Assembly: GCA_016779445.1 (NCBI GenBank)
Contig: JADHNP010000001.1
Coordinates: forward strand, 24,951 to 88,950
Reading direction: 5' to 3'
Length of the DNA stretch: 64,000 bases
Source: Luminiphilus sp.
GTDB lineage: Bacteria > Pseudomonadota > Gammaproteobacteria > Pseudomonadales > Halieaceae
Part shown: positions 19,112 to 29,374 of the stretch, piece by piece
How positions within the stretch are numbered: position 1 is the stretch's first letter
Layout: every line of letters begins with the position of its first letter
Notes under the pieces: model-generated
The model's database searches: none
What the model was told of the DNA's origin: nothing
What the model saw: only the letters and a program-made list of their open reading frames with translations
Position numbers and translations under genes: made by a program

Positions 19112-21862
19112 TCAGTGAGCCTCGTCCCAGTTATTGCCTACCCCCACGTCCACTACCAGTGGTACGTCTAACAATCCCACGCGCGACATTAAGTCGCTAA
19201 CCCTGGCACACACCTCCTCTATTGCACTGGCGTCGGCTTCAAAGACAAGCTCGTCGTGCACCTGCATGATCATGCGTGCCGGAACCTGGTCCTCATCTAG
19301 CCACTCATCGACCGCCAGCATGGCCAGTTTAATCATGTCAGCCGCTGTACCTTGCATAGGCGCATTGATGGCGGTTCTCTCCGCGGCCTGTTGACGCTGG
19401 CGATTGCGCGCATTGATTTCAGGCAAATACAAACGCCGTCCTCGCAGCGTCTCCACATAGCCCTTCTCATGCGCTAGCGATCGTGTCCGCGCCATATAAT
19501 CAGCAACCCCTGGATACCGATCAAAATAAAGATCAATGTACTCCTGCGCCTCATTGCGGCCCAAGCCCAACTGCTTGCCGAGTCCGAAGGCCGACATGCC
19601 GTAAATCAAGCCAAAATTTATCGCTTTCGCTTTGCGCCGCTGGTCCCCAGAAACCTGGTTGATATCGACGCCAAACACCTCTGCGGCTGTCGCACTGTGC
19701 ACATCGAGACCCTCTGCAAAAGCGCCGAGCAACCCGGCATCTTGCGATAAATGCGCCATGATGCGCAGTTCAATCTGGGAGTAGTCAGCCGCAACAATCT
19801 TACAGCCGTCAGCAGCAATAAAGGCCTGACGAATTCGCCTGCCCTCCTCTGTACGAATCGGGATGTTCTGCAGGTTGGGGTCGGATGATGACAGGCGGCC
19901 GGTAGCCGTCACGGCCTGATGATAGGAAGTATGCACACGCCCGGTTTTACTATCGATCATTTCTGGCAATTTATCGGTATACGTCGACTTCAACTTGCTA
20001 AGACTGCGGTACTCCATCAACACGGCGGGCAGCGGATAATCGAGCGCCAGTTCGGCGAGCACATCTTCTGCTGTAGACGGAGCACCTTTCGGCGTCTTCT
20101 TGAGCACGGGCAATTCAAGCCGATTAAACAGAATCTCCCCCAGTTGCTTTGGAGATCCAAGGTTAAATGGCCCGCCAGCCAATTCGTGTGCGTTCGCTTC
20201 CAACGCCAGCATCCGCTGCCCCAACTCCTGACTGTGGGAAGCGAGTGTGTCGCGGCACACCAGGGCACCGTTGCGCTCAATTCTGGAGAGCACCGGTACT
20301 AAAGGGATCTCCAGCTCTCGATACAAACTGGAAAGGCTCTCCACCTGATGCAATCGATCTGAAAGTACCGCATGGAGCCGCCAGGTAACCTCTGCGTCCT
20401 CGGCCGCATAAGGCGCCGCCTGCTCAATGGGCACCTGATTGAACGTCAGCTGTTTGGCGCCTTTTCCAGCGACTTCCTCAAAACTAATTGTGCTTTGATT
20501 CAAATGTGACAGTGCAAGCGTATCAAGATCATGTCGGCTACTGGTCGAGTCGAGGACATAAGACTCCAGCATGGTGTCTTCGCGGATACCCCTTAAGGTG
20601 ATGTCATGGTTGGCCAGTACGTTCGCATCGTACTTAAGATGCTGCCCCACTTTACCGACAGACTCATCCTCTAGGATGGGCCGAAGACGGTCCAACACTT
20701 GCTGTCTATCGAGCTGATCCGGTGCGCCCGGGTAATCATGTGCAAGTGGTACATAGGCTGCCGCGCCCGCTTCCAAGGCAAACGAAACACCGACCACCTC
20801 TGCGATCATGTAATTGAGGCTGGTGGTCTCAGTATCAAAAGCAAACAACGCTGCCGTGCTCAAACGAGACAACCACTCATCCAGAGTCGTTTGATCGACT
20901 ATTGTCGTTACGGCGATGGCATCGCTGGCGCGACAGACCTCGGGCGCACCCCCTTCATCTGTGGGTGCGGCAAGGTCGGTAGCGCCATCATTGCCGGTAA
21001 GCAAGGCCTCAAGCCAGGTCTTGAATTCCAGTTCTCGGAAGAGCGCAACCAACGCCTCTGTATCGGGAGCGCGAGAAATCAAGTCTTCCGTTTCGAGTCC
21101 CAGATCACAATCAGTCTTGATAGTGGCCAAAGTGTAGCTGAGCTCGGCGGCCTCGCGTGCCATCTCTAATTTGTTTGCCACGCTTTTCGCGCCACGAATC
21201 GGCAGTGCTGCCACAGCCGACAGCTGCTCATAAATTGACGACACACCACCCAAATGCTGCAACAGGGCTGTCGCCGATTTCTCGCCGACACCCGCCACTC
21301 CGGGAATGTTATCGACCTTATCGCCCATGAGCGCCAGCAAATCGATAATGAGCTCAGGGGGCACACCGAATTTCTCGATCACGCCCGCTCGATCCATTGC
21401 CGTGTTATTCATGGTGTTAATCAGCGTTACGTGCTCATCCACCAGTTGCGCCATGTCTTTGTCGCCGGTGGAAATGACGACCTCGCGACCGGTGCGAGAA
21501 GCTTCTAGAGAAAGCGTGCCAATAACGTCATCTGCCTCGACGCCCTCTACACAGACAAGCGGCAAGCCCATGGCACGTATTGTCGAGTGAATCGGCGCTA
21601 TTTGCTCTCTGAGTTCCTCGGGCATAGGTGGGCGGTTCGCCTTGTAATCGGCGTAGATCTCATTTCGAAAAGTCGGGCCTTTGGCGTCAAATACCACAAC
21701 GACTTGATCGCCTTCGTAATCGGCCATCAGCTTCCGAATCATGCCAATGACGCCTTTGGCGGCGCCGGTATTAAGCCCTTTCGAATTGGTAAGGGGTGGC
21801 AGCGCGTGGTAGGCGCGAAACAGGTAGGAGGAGCCGTCGACCAAAATCAATCGCTGCGTCAT
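19112..21862 (-). CDS. polA: DNA polymerase I
   Basis: 5'-nuclease, 3'-5' exo-like and polymerase domains; AADYSQIELRIMAHLS, RRKAKAINFGLIYGMSAFGL, QVHDELVFE. Confidence 0.98.
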   Translation of the reverse strand: MTQRLILVDGSSYLFRAYHALPPLTNSKGLNTGAAKGVIGMIRKLMADYEGDQVVVVFDAKGPTFRNEIYADYKANRPPMPEELREQIAPIHSTIRAMGLPLVCVEGVEADDVIGTLSLEASRTGREVVISTGDKDMAQLVDEHVTLINTMNNTAMDRAGVIEKFGVPPELIIDLLALMGDKVDNIPGVAGVGEKSATALLQHLGGVSSIYEQLSAVAALPIRGAKSVANKLEMAREAAELSYTLATIKTDCDLGLETEDLISRAPDTEALVALFRELEFKTWLEALLTGNDGATDLAAPTDEGGAPEVCRASDAIAVTTIVDQTTLDEWLSRLSTAALFAFDTETTSLNYMIAEVVGVSFALEAGAAAYVPLAHDYPGAPDQLDRQQVLDRLRPILEDESVGKVGQHLKYDANVLANHDITLRGIREDTMLESYVLDSTSSRHDLDTLALSHLNQSTISFEEVAGKGAKQLTFNQVPIEQAAPYAAEDAEVTWRLHAVLSDRLHQVESLSSLYRELEIPLVPVLSRIERNGALVCRDTLASHSQELGQRMLALEANAHELAGGPFNLGSPKQLGEILFNRLELPVLKKTPKGAPSTAEDVLAELALDYPLPAVLMEYRSLSKLKSTYTDKLPEMIDSKTGRVHTSYHQAVTATGRLSSSDPNLQNIPIRTEEGRRIRQAFIAADGCKIVAADYSQIELRIMAHLSQDAGLLGAFAEGLDVHSATAAEVFGVDINQVSGDQRRKAKAINFGLIYGMSAFGLGKQLGLGRNEAQEYIDLYFDRYPGVADYMARTRSLAHEKGYVETLRGRRLYLPEINARNRQRQQAAERTAINAPMQGTAADMIKLAMLAVDEWLDEDQVPARMIMQVHDELVFEADASAIEEVCARVSDLMSRVGLLDVPLVVDVGVGNNWDEAH

Positions 21863-21866
21863 GGTG

Positions 21867-22565
21867 TCAGTTTTCCCACAAATATTGGGTAGATCTTAAG
21901 GTTACTCGCATTTTCGGGACATCGAGCGGGGCACGGAAAAAACCGTGATAATCGCCGCGAGGGTTCATTAACGCAACGTTTGCGCTGTGCTCCATCTGGT
22001 ATCCATTATTCGGGTCGCTCACCTTGCGAAAAGGCGCATTCAACCTTTGAGCAAAACTCAAAATTGCCGGAAAGTCTCCCGTCACACCAAGGAACTCGGG
22101 ATGAAAGTACGGCACATACTCAGCCAGCCGCTCAGGCGTATCACGAGCGGGGTCAACGGACACCATGATCACTTGCGTTGCCCCGGCCTCGGTGCCCACT
22201 AATTGCGCCTTGAGATCAGCAAGCTCGGCCATAGTCGTTGGGCAAATATCCGGGCAGTGGGTAAACCCAAAAAATATGATGGTCCAGCGCCCCAACAATT
22301 GCGTCGGAGAAAAGGGCTCGCCTGTATGGTCTAGCAATTCAAACGCGCCGAGGTCTCTGGGGGTATCAAATAGGAATAGCCCGTTGGCGCGGGTTTCCGC
22401 CAAGCTCATTATTCTGGGCTCGCCGACGCGGTGGACGAAGCTCGCAACGACAAGGACCATAAAGACCACTACGCCCGCTACCGTCCAATACACCCCGGGA
22501 GTTTTTGAGTTTTTCACGCGTTTTCCCTTACTTATCGCCTGGGCCCACCACCGAGGCCTCGGCAT
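21867..22565 (-). CDS. SCO1/SenC family copper chaperone for cytochrome oxidase
   Basis: GRWTIIFFGFTHCPDICPTTMAEL (CxxxC) plus distal H in YQMEHSANVALMNPRGDY; N-terminal TM. Exact start uncertain. Confidence 0.93.
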   Translation of the reverse strand: MPRPRWWAQAISKGKRVKNSKTPGVYWTVAGVVVFMVLVVASFVHRVGEPRIMSLAETRANGLFLFDTPRDLGAFELLDHTGEPFSPTQLLGRWTIIFFGFTHCPDICPTTMAELADLKAQLVGTEAGATQVIMVSVDPARDTPERLAEYVPYFHPEFLGVTGDFPAILSFAQRLNAPFRKVSDPNNGYQMEHSANVALMNPRGDYHGFFRAPLDVPKMRVTLRSTQYLWEN

Positions 22566-22647
22566 GTTGTAATGCGCTTACTGCACCAAAACGAGATACA
22601 GCAATGTGTCGAAATCCATACGCACCGTGATCACAACGAATTCCGCA

Positions 22648-23310
22648 TCAGGCGCCCGAGTGTTTCAACAAGAACCTCAAATCGCTGATAACGTCTTTAT
22701 AATGCAGGTCGTCGGACATCCGCATCATGATCCAGCCCGCTGGGTCCACCACATACCATTGCGTAGGAGAGGCACTGACTTCCGGGACGAGCTCATCGAG
22801 TATCGCAGCGGGTAGCGTCAGCGACGTGAGTCCTTGATGTTCGCGCGCCAGCCATCCAGCCAGCATCCTTTGTTCGCTCTGCGCTGGATCGCTGTCAGCA
22901 AGAACGACCCCCCCGAGCGGCGCATCGCCCAGTAACACTCGGCCTATCCGATTAAAATCCTTCCCGAGTGCCGCGTGAATCTGTCGGGTCTGGTAAAGCT
23001 GGTTTTGACAAACGGTGTCGCAAGTATCGCCTCGCTGAACCATCACCATCCGCCACTTCACCGGGAGATCACCCCAGAGAACCTCCGCAGCACCCTCGTG
23101 ACGAAAGACGATCTCGCTAACAGATCGTGGTGGCGTGACCAGAGCACCATGATTAGCGGTGCCAAATCGATCAACTACGTTCAGATAACCCGCTTCTACA
23201 GTCCACCACAAGGCCGTAGCGGCTAGCATCATAACAACAGGAATGCCTGCGATAAGCAGCAACACCCTCCGCGCGTGTCGTTGCTGCAACGCCGAATCAT
23301 CCTGCTTCAT
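22648..23310 (-). CDS. Membrane-anchored thioredoxin-fold/Sco-like protein of the oxidase cluster (usually called hypothetical)
   Basis: N-terminal TM; CDTVC (CxxxC) motif; YVVDPAGWIMMRM; start ATG at 23310 overlaps the SURF1 stop (ATGA). Confidence 0.7.
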   Translation of the reverse strand: MKQDDSALQQRHARRVLLLIAGIPVVMMLAATALWWTVEAGYLNVVDRFGTANHGALVTPPRSVSEIVFRHEGAAEVLWGDLPVKWRMVMVQRGDTCDTVCQNQLYQTRQIHAALGKDFNRIGRVLLGDAPLGGVVLADSDPAQSEQRMLAGWLAREHQGLTSLTLPAAILDELVPEVSASPTQWYVVDPAGWIMMRMSDDLHYKDVISDLRFLLKHSGA

Positions 23311-24083
23311 ATGCCACGTGAGCCTTTCAGTAACGCGGGCAGATTGGTCATTCGCGCAACGCCAATCACACACAGCACAGCGGCCATCGCAAACCATTGC
23401 ACCGCATAACCGATATGTTTGGAGGGAGATTGATTAACAAGCGGCCACTCCGCCTCCAGTGCAGCGGGGGAACCGGGCTCAATTCTGACTTCGTAAGGAA
23501 GCACCGCTTGTTGGGTAATCGCGGAAAGTGACTCGCTCCAATCATCCCAATAAAGCGTTTGCACGACAGCTGGAAGGCTTTGGGGCGGCAAGGGTTTTTG
23601 CATCACAATAGGGCTGCCTGCGGGAACGTATACCTTGCCCTCAATTACCATTAAGTCAGATGGAAGCACTGGCGTCGGGAGCGTTCTGCGAGACGGATCA
23701 CCAGCCAACCAACCCAAATTGACCGGGACCAGCAAGCCTTGCGACTCGGCAAGCGCAATTAAGTGATAGCCAACCTGCCCTCGGTAGATGCGATTGTCGA
23801 GTAGTAAATAGTCTTGTGGCTTGAACCGCCCCTCCCAACGGACGGCACGATCCACCCATTGATCCGTTTCGCTATTTCCTTCACTTTCGAAAATAACGTG
23901 TGGCGAGACGGCCGGCAGTTCGCTTCGGGCCTGCCAGCGAGCCTCAAGTGCCGCCTTCTCTCCCGCGCGGCCCAACTGCCAAAAGCCAAGATTCAAGAGT
24001 AAAAAAAATAATATCGCACCCGCAACTGCGGCTCGCACATCAACCCTTACCGTCAGTGGACCCCATGTTCGGTTAAACTGCAT
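23307..24083 (-). CDS. SURF1 family cytochrome oxidase biogenesis protein
   Basis: NLGFWQLGRAGEKAALEARWQAR; GRFKPQDYLLLDNRIYRGQVGYHLI; YAVQWFAMA. Confidence 0.93.
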   Translation of the reverse strand: MQFNRTWGPLTVRVDVRAAVAGAILFFLLLNLGFWQLGRAGEKAALEARWQARSELPAVSPHVIFESEGNSETDQWVDRAVRWEGRFKPQDYLLLDNRIYRGQVGYHLIALAESQGLLVPVNLGWLAGDPSRRTLPTPVLPSDLMVIEGKVYVPAGSPIVMQKPLPPQSLPAVVQTLYWDDWSESLSAITQQAVLPYEVRIEPGSPAALEAEWPLVNQSPSKHIGYAVQWFAMAAVLCVIGVARMTNLPALLKGSRGI

Positions 24084-24151
24084 ATCGGCATCTCGCTGGA
24101 TCGGTGCACAGCCCTAAAGCGTGCAGCAAATGACCCCAAAAGGCCAAGCCC

Positions 24152-24394
24152 ATGCTCAAAATTATCATCATCCTGCTCATGATAGCGCTCGTGGCAAGCC
24201 TCGCCACAGGCCTGGTTTTTCTGATGTCTGATCAAGGCAGTTCAAACAAACGGCGGCTCTTCCATTCCCTTGGTGTTCGCCTCGGATTAGGCGCTTGTTT
24301 GCTGGTTGTAATTGCCTACGGCGTTATTACTGGTCAACTGGGTCACCGCAACCCCTGGGACCCGGGCCCCACTTTATCGCGACCCTTGGAATAA
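24152..24394 (+). CDS. DUF2909 / twin transmembrane protein
   Basis: 80 aa, two TM segments, located between surf1 and cox3 as in Pseudomonas. Confidence 0.8.
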   Translation: MLKIIIILLMIALVASLATGLVFLMSDQGSSNKRRLFHSLGVRLGLGACLLVVIAYGVITGQLGHRNPWDPGPTLSRPLE

Positions 24395-24424
24395 GCCGCC
24401 ATCTGTATTTTCAGCAGTTAAAAC

Positions 24425-24455
24425 CCGCCGAGGCACAGCACGCGGCGCTTGGCGG
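24425..24455 (-). terminator. Likely intrinsic terminator downstream of the cox operon
   Basis: On the - strand: CCGCCAAG ... CTCGGCGG (8-bp stem, one G-U) followed by GTTTTAA, 50 bp beyond the cox3 stop. Confidence 0.5.
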
Positions 24456-24505
24456 CTAGCAGAATCAGACAGTAAAAAGGGCGCGCTTGCGACTCGCCCG
24501 CTGAA

Positions 24506-25486
24506 TCAAAGAATATAAACAAAAAGAAATAGAAAAACCCAGACTACATCAACAAAATGCCAATACCAGCTCGAAGCTTCGAATCCAAAATGATCAGAAG
24601 CTGTAAAGTGCTGATTTTTCAGTGAGCGTAGCCATTGCACCAGCAACATCGTCATACCCATCGCCACGTGGAATCCGTGAAAGCCCGTCAGCATGAAAAA
24701 GGTCGATCCGTAAATGCCGGAGTTCAGGGTTAACCCATACAAGGCATAGGCTTCGTAATATTCCACCGCCTGCAAAACGAGAAACACCAGCGCCAAACCA
24801 ACGGTAATACCAAGCCAGCGATTAAACTTTTTGCGGTCAGCTGCGAGAATACCGGTGTGCGCGACGTGCACGGTGGCACTTGATGACAGCAAGATCAGAG
24901 TATTCCACATTGGCAGCCAGGCATACCAAGCATGTGCATCCGCAGGGGCCATAGACGTCTCTTGCGAGACAAAAGCACCGTTGTTCGCGATCACCTGAGC
25001 GTCTACTCCACCCACCACTTCCTGTGGCGTCGTGACGGGGGGCCAAGTGAATTCAAAGCCGGGCCAGAGCAACCCATTCATCCGACCTCCGTCCCCTTCA
25101 CCGGCAAGCCATGGGCCAACGAACTGGCGAACGTAGAGCAGCGCGCCAAAGAAGGCGGCGAAAAACATCACTTCAGAAAAAATGAACCAAAACATGCCCA
25201 AAACGTAGCTCTGGTTAAGCTGGCCGCTATTCATACCGGCAATATTTTCTTTAATCACCGTGCCAAACCAACTGGCCAAAGTAAAAACGAAAAACGCCAA
25301 GCCGGCGGTCAGCACCCACACTGAATTGGAAGACTCCCCCTCGCTGCCGAAGGTCATGTCATTGAGCATTAATGCGGCGCCAAAAACTGACAAAATCAGC
25401 CCTATTGTGGCCCGAACGGCTAAGCTTGAGGACTCAGGGACGTAGTACTTCTCATAGCCCTGCGGGGTGGTGGTGTCGCTCGCCAT
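24506..25486 (-). CDS. ctaE: Cytochrome c oxidase subunit III
   Basis: Heptahelical; FWFIFSEVMFFAAFFGALLY; GFHGFHVAMG; YWHFVDVVWVFLFLFVY. Confidence 0.97.
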   Translation of the reverse strand: MASDTTTPQGYEKYYVPESSSLAVRATIGLILSVFGAALMLNDMTFGSEGESSNSVWVLTAGLAFFVFTLASWFGTVIKENIAGMNSGQLNQSYVLGMFWFIFSEVMFFAAFFGALLYVRQFVGPWLAGEGDGGRMNGLLWPGFEFTWPPVTTPQEVVGGVDAQVIANNGAFVSQETSMAPADAHAWYAWLPMWNTLILLSSSATVHVAHTGILAADRKKFNRWLGITVGLALVFLVLQAVEYYEAYALYGLTLNSGIYGSTFFMLTGFHGFHVAMGMTMLLVQWLRSLKNQHFTASDHFGFEASSWYWHFVDVVWVFLFLFVYIL

Positions 25487-25509
25487 AACTATCTCCTAGA
25501 AAGCCACCA

Positions 25510-26082
25510 CTAGAGGGCGGCCAGGCCATCCTGAACCGAGTCGGTTATATCAAACAAGGTGTAGGAAAGCGTGATGGTATGAATATCGCCAGGTAACTCC
25601 TGATCAACAATAAACTGCAAAGGCATATCTACCGTGGCATTGCTTGCCAGCGCTTGTTGATCGAAACAGAAACATTCGGTTTTATGAAAAAATGCTGCCG
25701 CTCTGCTTGGTGAAATGCTGGGGATAGCCTGGGCGACCATATTGGCATTGGTGGGGTTCACTGCGTGGAACATCGTGCCGGTCGCGGCACCGGGATGCAC
25801 GCGCATCACCCGATCGTCAGGAGCAAAAGTCCAGGGCATGCCGTCGTTATTAATGGCCACAAACTGCACCGTCACCTTGCGGGAGGTATCGACTGAAACA
25901 GGGACCGAAGTGTATGCCTGACCGGATGTTTTTCCATTGATTCCCAACGCATCGCACAACACGTTATACAGGGGCACCATCACTACAAAGACAAAGGAAA
26001 ACATCAACACCGCAACCGCCAACAGCTTTAAGGCGGTGTCAGTCGCAGGCACTTTACTTAGACGGAGGCCGGACATGGTCAA
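25510..26082 (-). CDS. ctaG: Cytochrome c oxidase assembly protein CtaG/Cox11
   Basis: VMVPLYNVLCDALGINGKT; FHKTECFCFDQQAL copper motif. Confidence 0.95.
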   Translation of the reverse strand: MTMSGLRLSKVPATDTALKLLAVAVLMFSFVFVVMVPLYNVLCDALGINGKTSGQAYTSVPVSVDTSRKVTVQFVAINNDGMPWTFAPDDRVMRVHPGAATGTMFHAVNPTNANMVAQAIPSISPSRAAAFFHKTECFCFDQQALASNATVDMPLQFIVDQELPGDIHTITLSYTLFDITDSVQDGLAAL

Positions 26083-26112
26083 TCGCGCCGTGGGGAGCCT
26101 AATACCGCCACC

Positions 26113-27693
26113 TTAAAAAGTCCCCACTGGCTTGGGCACCGCCGGGGGTTCTTCAAAAGTATGGTAAGGAGCCGGTGTCGCCACCGTCCATTCGAGGCCT
26201 TCCGCGCCATCCCATACCTTTTCTTCTGATACCGGTTTACCAGCAACAATGGTGGCAACGACGTTGTAAAGGAACAAGAGCTGAGACGCGCCGTAAATAA
26301 AGGCACCAATAGAGGACATCATGTTGAAATCGGCAAATTGCAGTGCGTAGTCGGGAATACGCCGCGGCATACCCGCAAGCCCGACAAAGTGCTGCGGGAA
26401 AAAAGTGATATTGAAGCCAATAAAGGAGATCCAGAAATGAGTCTTACCCATAGACTCGCTATACATCCGCCCACACCATTTCGGCAACCAATAGTAAATC
26501 GCCGCCGTCATGGAAAAAACGGCACCCGCCACCATCACGTAATGAAAATGGGCGACGACAAAATAAGTATCGTGATACTGAAAATCAGCAGGGGCGATCG
26601 ACAGCATTAGGCCGGTGAAACCACCCAATGTAAATAACACCAGGAAACCGATACAAAAAAGCATTGGCGTCTCAAAGGTGAGCGATCCTCGCCACATTGT
26701 GGTTATCCAGTTAAAAACCTTTACCCCGGTAGGTACCGCGATGAGCATCGTTGCATACATAAAGAACAGCTCTCCCGCCAGAGGCATACCAACCGTGTAC
26801 ATGTGATGCGCCCAGACGATGAATGACAAAAACGCGATAGACGCTGTGGCGTAAACCATTGACGCGTAACCGAAAAGGGGCTTGCGGGAAAACGCAGGAA
26901 TAATCTGGGACACCACGCCAAACGCGGGCAAGATAATGATGTAGACCTCGGGGTGGCCAAAAAACCAGAAAATATGCTGAAACAGCACCGGATCACCCCC
27001 TCCAGCAGCTGAGAAAAAGCTAGTGCCGAAATGGATATCCATCAACATCATGGTGACAGCACCAGCCAGTACCGGCATCACCGCAACGAGTAGAAAGGCG
27101 GTGATCAGCCATGTCCAGACGAACATGGGCATCTTCATATAAGTCATGCCAGGCGCACGCATGTTCATTACCGTGGCGATAATGTTGATCGACCCCATAA
27201 TCGAAGAGACACCAAGAATGTGAATCGCAAAGATAAAGAACGTGACGGAAGGCGCTGCATAAGTAGTAGAAAGCGGCGCATAAAAAGTCCAGCCAAACGC
27301 AGGCGCGCCCCCTTCCATAAACAAGGTCGAGGCCAACATTAAAAACGCAGGTGGGAGAATCCAAAAGCTCCAGTTGTTCATCCGAGGAAGCGCCATATCA
27401 GGCGCCCCAATCATCATCGGTATCAGCCAATTGGCCAAACCAACGAAAGACGGCATGATCGCCCCAAAAACCATGATCAGGCCGTGTAGCGTGGTCATTT
27501 GATTGAAGAAGCCCGGCTCTACCAGTTGCATGCCCGGCTGAAACAATTCGGCCCGGATGACCATCGCGAAGAATCCACCCAACAGGAACATGGCAAAGGA
27601 GAACCACAGATACATCGTACCGATGTCCTTGTGGTTTGTTGTGAACAACCAGCGTGTAACGCCCGTGGCAGGTCCGTGATGATGATCGCCCAT
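26113..27693 (-). CDS. ctaD: Cytochrome c oxidase subunit I
   Basis: TTNHKDIGTMYLWF; WFFGHPEVYIIILPAFG; HHMYTVGM; HDTYFVVAHFHYVMV. Confidence 0.98.
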   Translation of the reverse strand: MGDHHHGPATGVTRWLFTTNHKDIGTMYLWFSFAMFLLGGFFAMVIRAELFQPGMQLVEPGFFNQMTTLHGLIMVFGAIMPSFVGLANWLIPMMIGAPDMALPRMNNWSFWILPPAFLMLASTLFMEGGAPAFGWTFYAPLSTTYAAPSVTFFIFAIHILGVSSIMGSINIIATVMNMRAPGMTYMKMPMFVWTWLITAFLLVAVMPVLAGAVTMMLMDIHFGTSFFSAAGGGDPVLFQHIFWFFGHPEVYIIILPAFGVVSQIIPAFSRKPLFGYASMVYATASIAFLSFIVWAHHMYTVGMPLAGELFFMYATMLIAVPTGVKVFNWITTMWRGSLTFETPMLFCIGFLVLFTLGGFTGLMLSIAPADFQYHDTYFVVAHFHYVMVAGAVFSMTAAIYYWLPKWCGRMYSESMGKTHFWISFIGFNITFFPQHFVGLAGMPRRIPDYALQFADFNMMSSIGAFIYGASQLLFLYNVVATIVAGKPVSEEKVWDGAEGLEWTVATPAPYHTFEEPPAVPKPVGTF

Positions 27694-27707
27694 GGGATTC
27701 TCTCCTG

Positions 27708-28820
27708 TTAACCGTTCTTGGTGCCGGCGACGTCACCGGGCTGGACGACATCGCCCGTGTTATTTCCAAAGGCATTACGCTGATAGGTCAGGACAGCGGC
27801 CATATCGACTGCTGTCAACTGATCACCGAATGCCTGCATAGCCGTTCCAGAAACACCATCCGCTACTAGCGCCATATGCGCTGCAATATCTCCGAGCACC
27901 ACCGGGCTACCCGCTATTGCATTGCCCACACCGCCCTCTCCGCCGGCACCGTGACAAACCAGACACGCCGAATCGTAAACACGCTTGCCTTCATCCATCA
28001 GTTCATCCACCGACAGGGTCTGCATGGCCAGCTCGGTTTGTGCCGCAGCGATGCCACGCTTGGCAGCAATCCAGCTGTCGAATTCGTCGCGAGAGACCGC
28101 GTGAACTTCTATCGGCATGAACCCGTGATAAGCGCCACAAAGCTCCGTGCACTGACCCCGGTAGATCCCCTCCTCAGGCACGCGGGTCCAGGCTTCATTA
28201 ATAAAGCCGGGAATAGCGTCGCGTTTTACTGCAATTTCAGGAACCCACCAGGAATGAATCACATCGTTGGCAGTAATGAGAAAGCGCACCTTGGTATGAG
28301 TTGGAATTACGAGAGGCTCATCGACCTCCAGCAAATAGTTCTCGCCTTTACCTTGGGTGTTGTAAATCTCTTCCTGAGGCGTGGCCAGGTTGGAGAAGAA
28401 GACAACAGTCTCCCCGGAGTCATCTAAGTATTCATACTTCCACTTCCACTGATGACCGGTAATCAAGATGTCGAGTTCAGACTCATCATTGTCATAAACG
28501 TCAAGCAGGGTGGATGTCGCCGGAAACGCCATTGCGATCAAAATAAGGAAAGGAATTACCGTCCAAGCGACTTCAACCTGAGTGCTCTCATGAAACTGGG
28601 AAGCTTGGTGCCCCTTAGACTTGCGGTGCGCAAAAATAGAATAGAACATCGCGCCAAACACCAGCACGCCTATACCAACGCAAATCCACATAATGAGCAT
28701 ATGCAATTCAAAGATATTGCCGCCCATCTCGGTTACGCCCGGCGACATATTGATCTGGTTTCCAGCTTCGGCCAGCGGCGCAACTAGAAACCAGGCCGCT
28801 GCTGAAAAAATTCTCCCCAT
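27708..28820 (-). CDS. ctaC: Cytochrome c oxidase subunit II with fused C-terminal cytochrome c domain
   Basis: CuA motif GQCTELCGAYHGFMPIEV; C-terminal CLVCH heme motif. Start moved from 28961 to ATG at 28820 (signal peptide MGRIFSAAAWF). Confidence 0.95.
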   Translation of the reverse strand: MGRIFSAAAWFLVAPLAEAGNQINMSPGVTEMGGNIFELHMLIMWICVGIGVLVFGAMFYSIFAHRKSKGHQASQFHESTQVEVAWTVIPFLILIAMAFPATSTLLDVYDNDESELDILITGHQWKWKYEYLDDSGETVVFFSNLATPQEEIYNTQGKGENYLLEVDEPLVIPTHTKVRFLITANDVIHSWWVPEIAVKRDAIPGFINEAWTRVPEEGIYRGQCTELCGAYHGFMPIEVHAVSRDEFDSWIAAKRGIAAAQTELAMQTLSVDELMDEGKRVYDSACLVCHGAGGEGGVGNAIAGSPVVLGDIAAHMALVADGVSGTAMQAFGDQLTAVDMAAVLTYQRNAFGNNTGDVVQPGDVAGTKNG

Positions 28821-29059
28821 CTCGTGAGTACTCCGTTTCGTTGGATGGCGCGCAAATCCGCGCCACTGACAGGTGAAAAAGCGCGGGATTATAGCGGAAT
28901 TGCTGAAAAAGCTACGGGCATTTGGCCACAACCCGCGTGCGGCGCGTATGTTGCGTGGCAAGAGGTATGAATACTAATGCTTTTCACGAATCCCGAACAT
29001 GAGCACGAGTTATTTTAGACCTGTGGTCCAGGGCAATCTCGCTATCCAATAGTGGCGCT

Positions 29060-29305
29060 TTAGTCCCCTAGGATCTTGATGGTGTCAGCAGCCGTGTCCA
29101 ATCGCCTCGCCGCCGCTCGCGTCACCCGGGTGGATGGCAAATCCGGATTGGCACTTGGCCTACTCTCGGAAAAGTCGCAGGCCACACAGCGCCTGACATC
29201 TTGGCCCATGTCAATCACCATACGGTCCTCAGCCTGACAGTTGGGGCAAGTCGCTCCGGCTATAAACCGCGGTCGCTGATTGGGTTCCGACCCATTATCC
29301 GACAT
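29060..29305 (-). CDS. YheV family putative zinc-ribbon protein
   Basis: CPNCQAEDRMVIDMGQDVRRCVACDFSE (paired CxxC). Confidence 0.85.
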   Translation of the reverse strand: MSDNGSEPNQRPRFIAGATCPNCQAEDRMVIDMGQDVRRCVACDFSESRPSANPDLPSTRVTRAAARRLDTAADTIKILGD

Positions 29306-29374
29306 ACTATCTCGTCTCTCGCTGATAAAAGCTTGAGTAGTGTAGCAACCTCAATACATCGCTGGAGCACCATT

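Noticed and set aside
24662-24682. CCACGTGGAA in cox3 resembling parS
   Set aside because: Only one half matches; the left arm (ATCG) deviates from TGTT, and it lies about 29 kb from the candidate origin.
27876-28427. 183-aa + strand ORF opposite ctaC
   Set aside because: Antisense shadow ORF; no recognisable domain.
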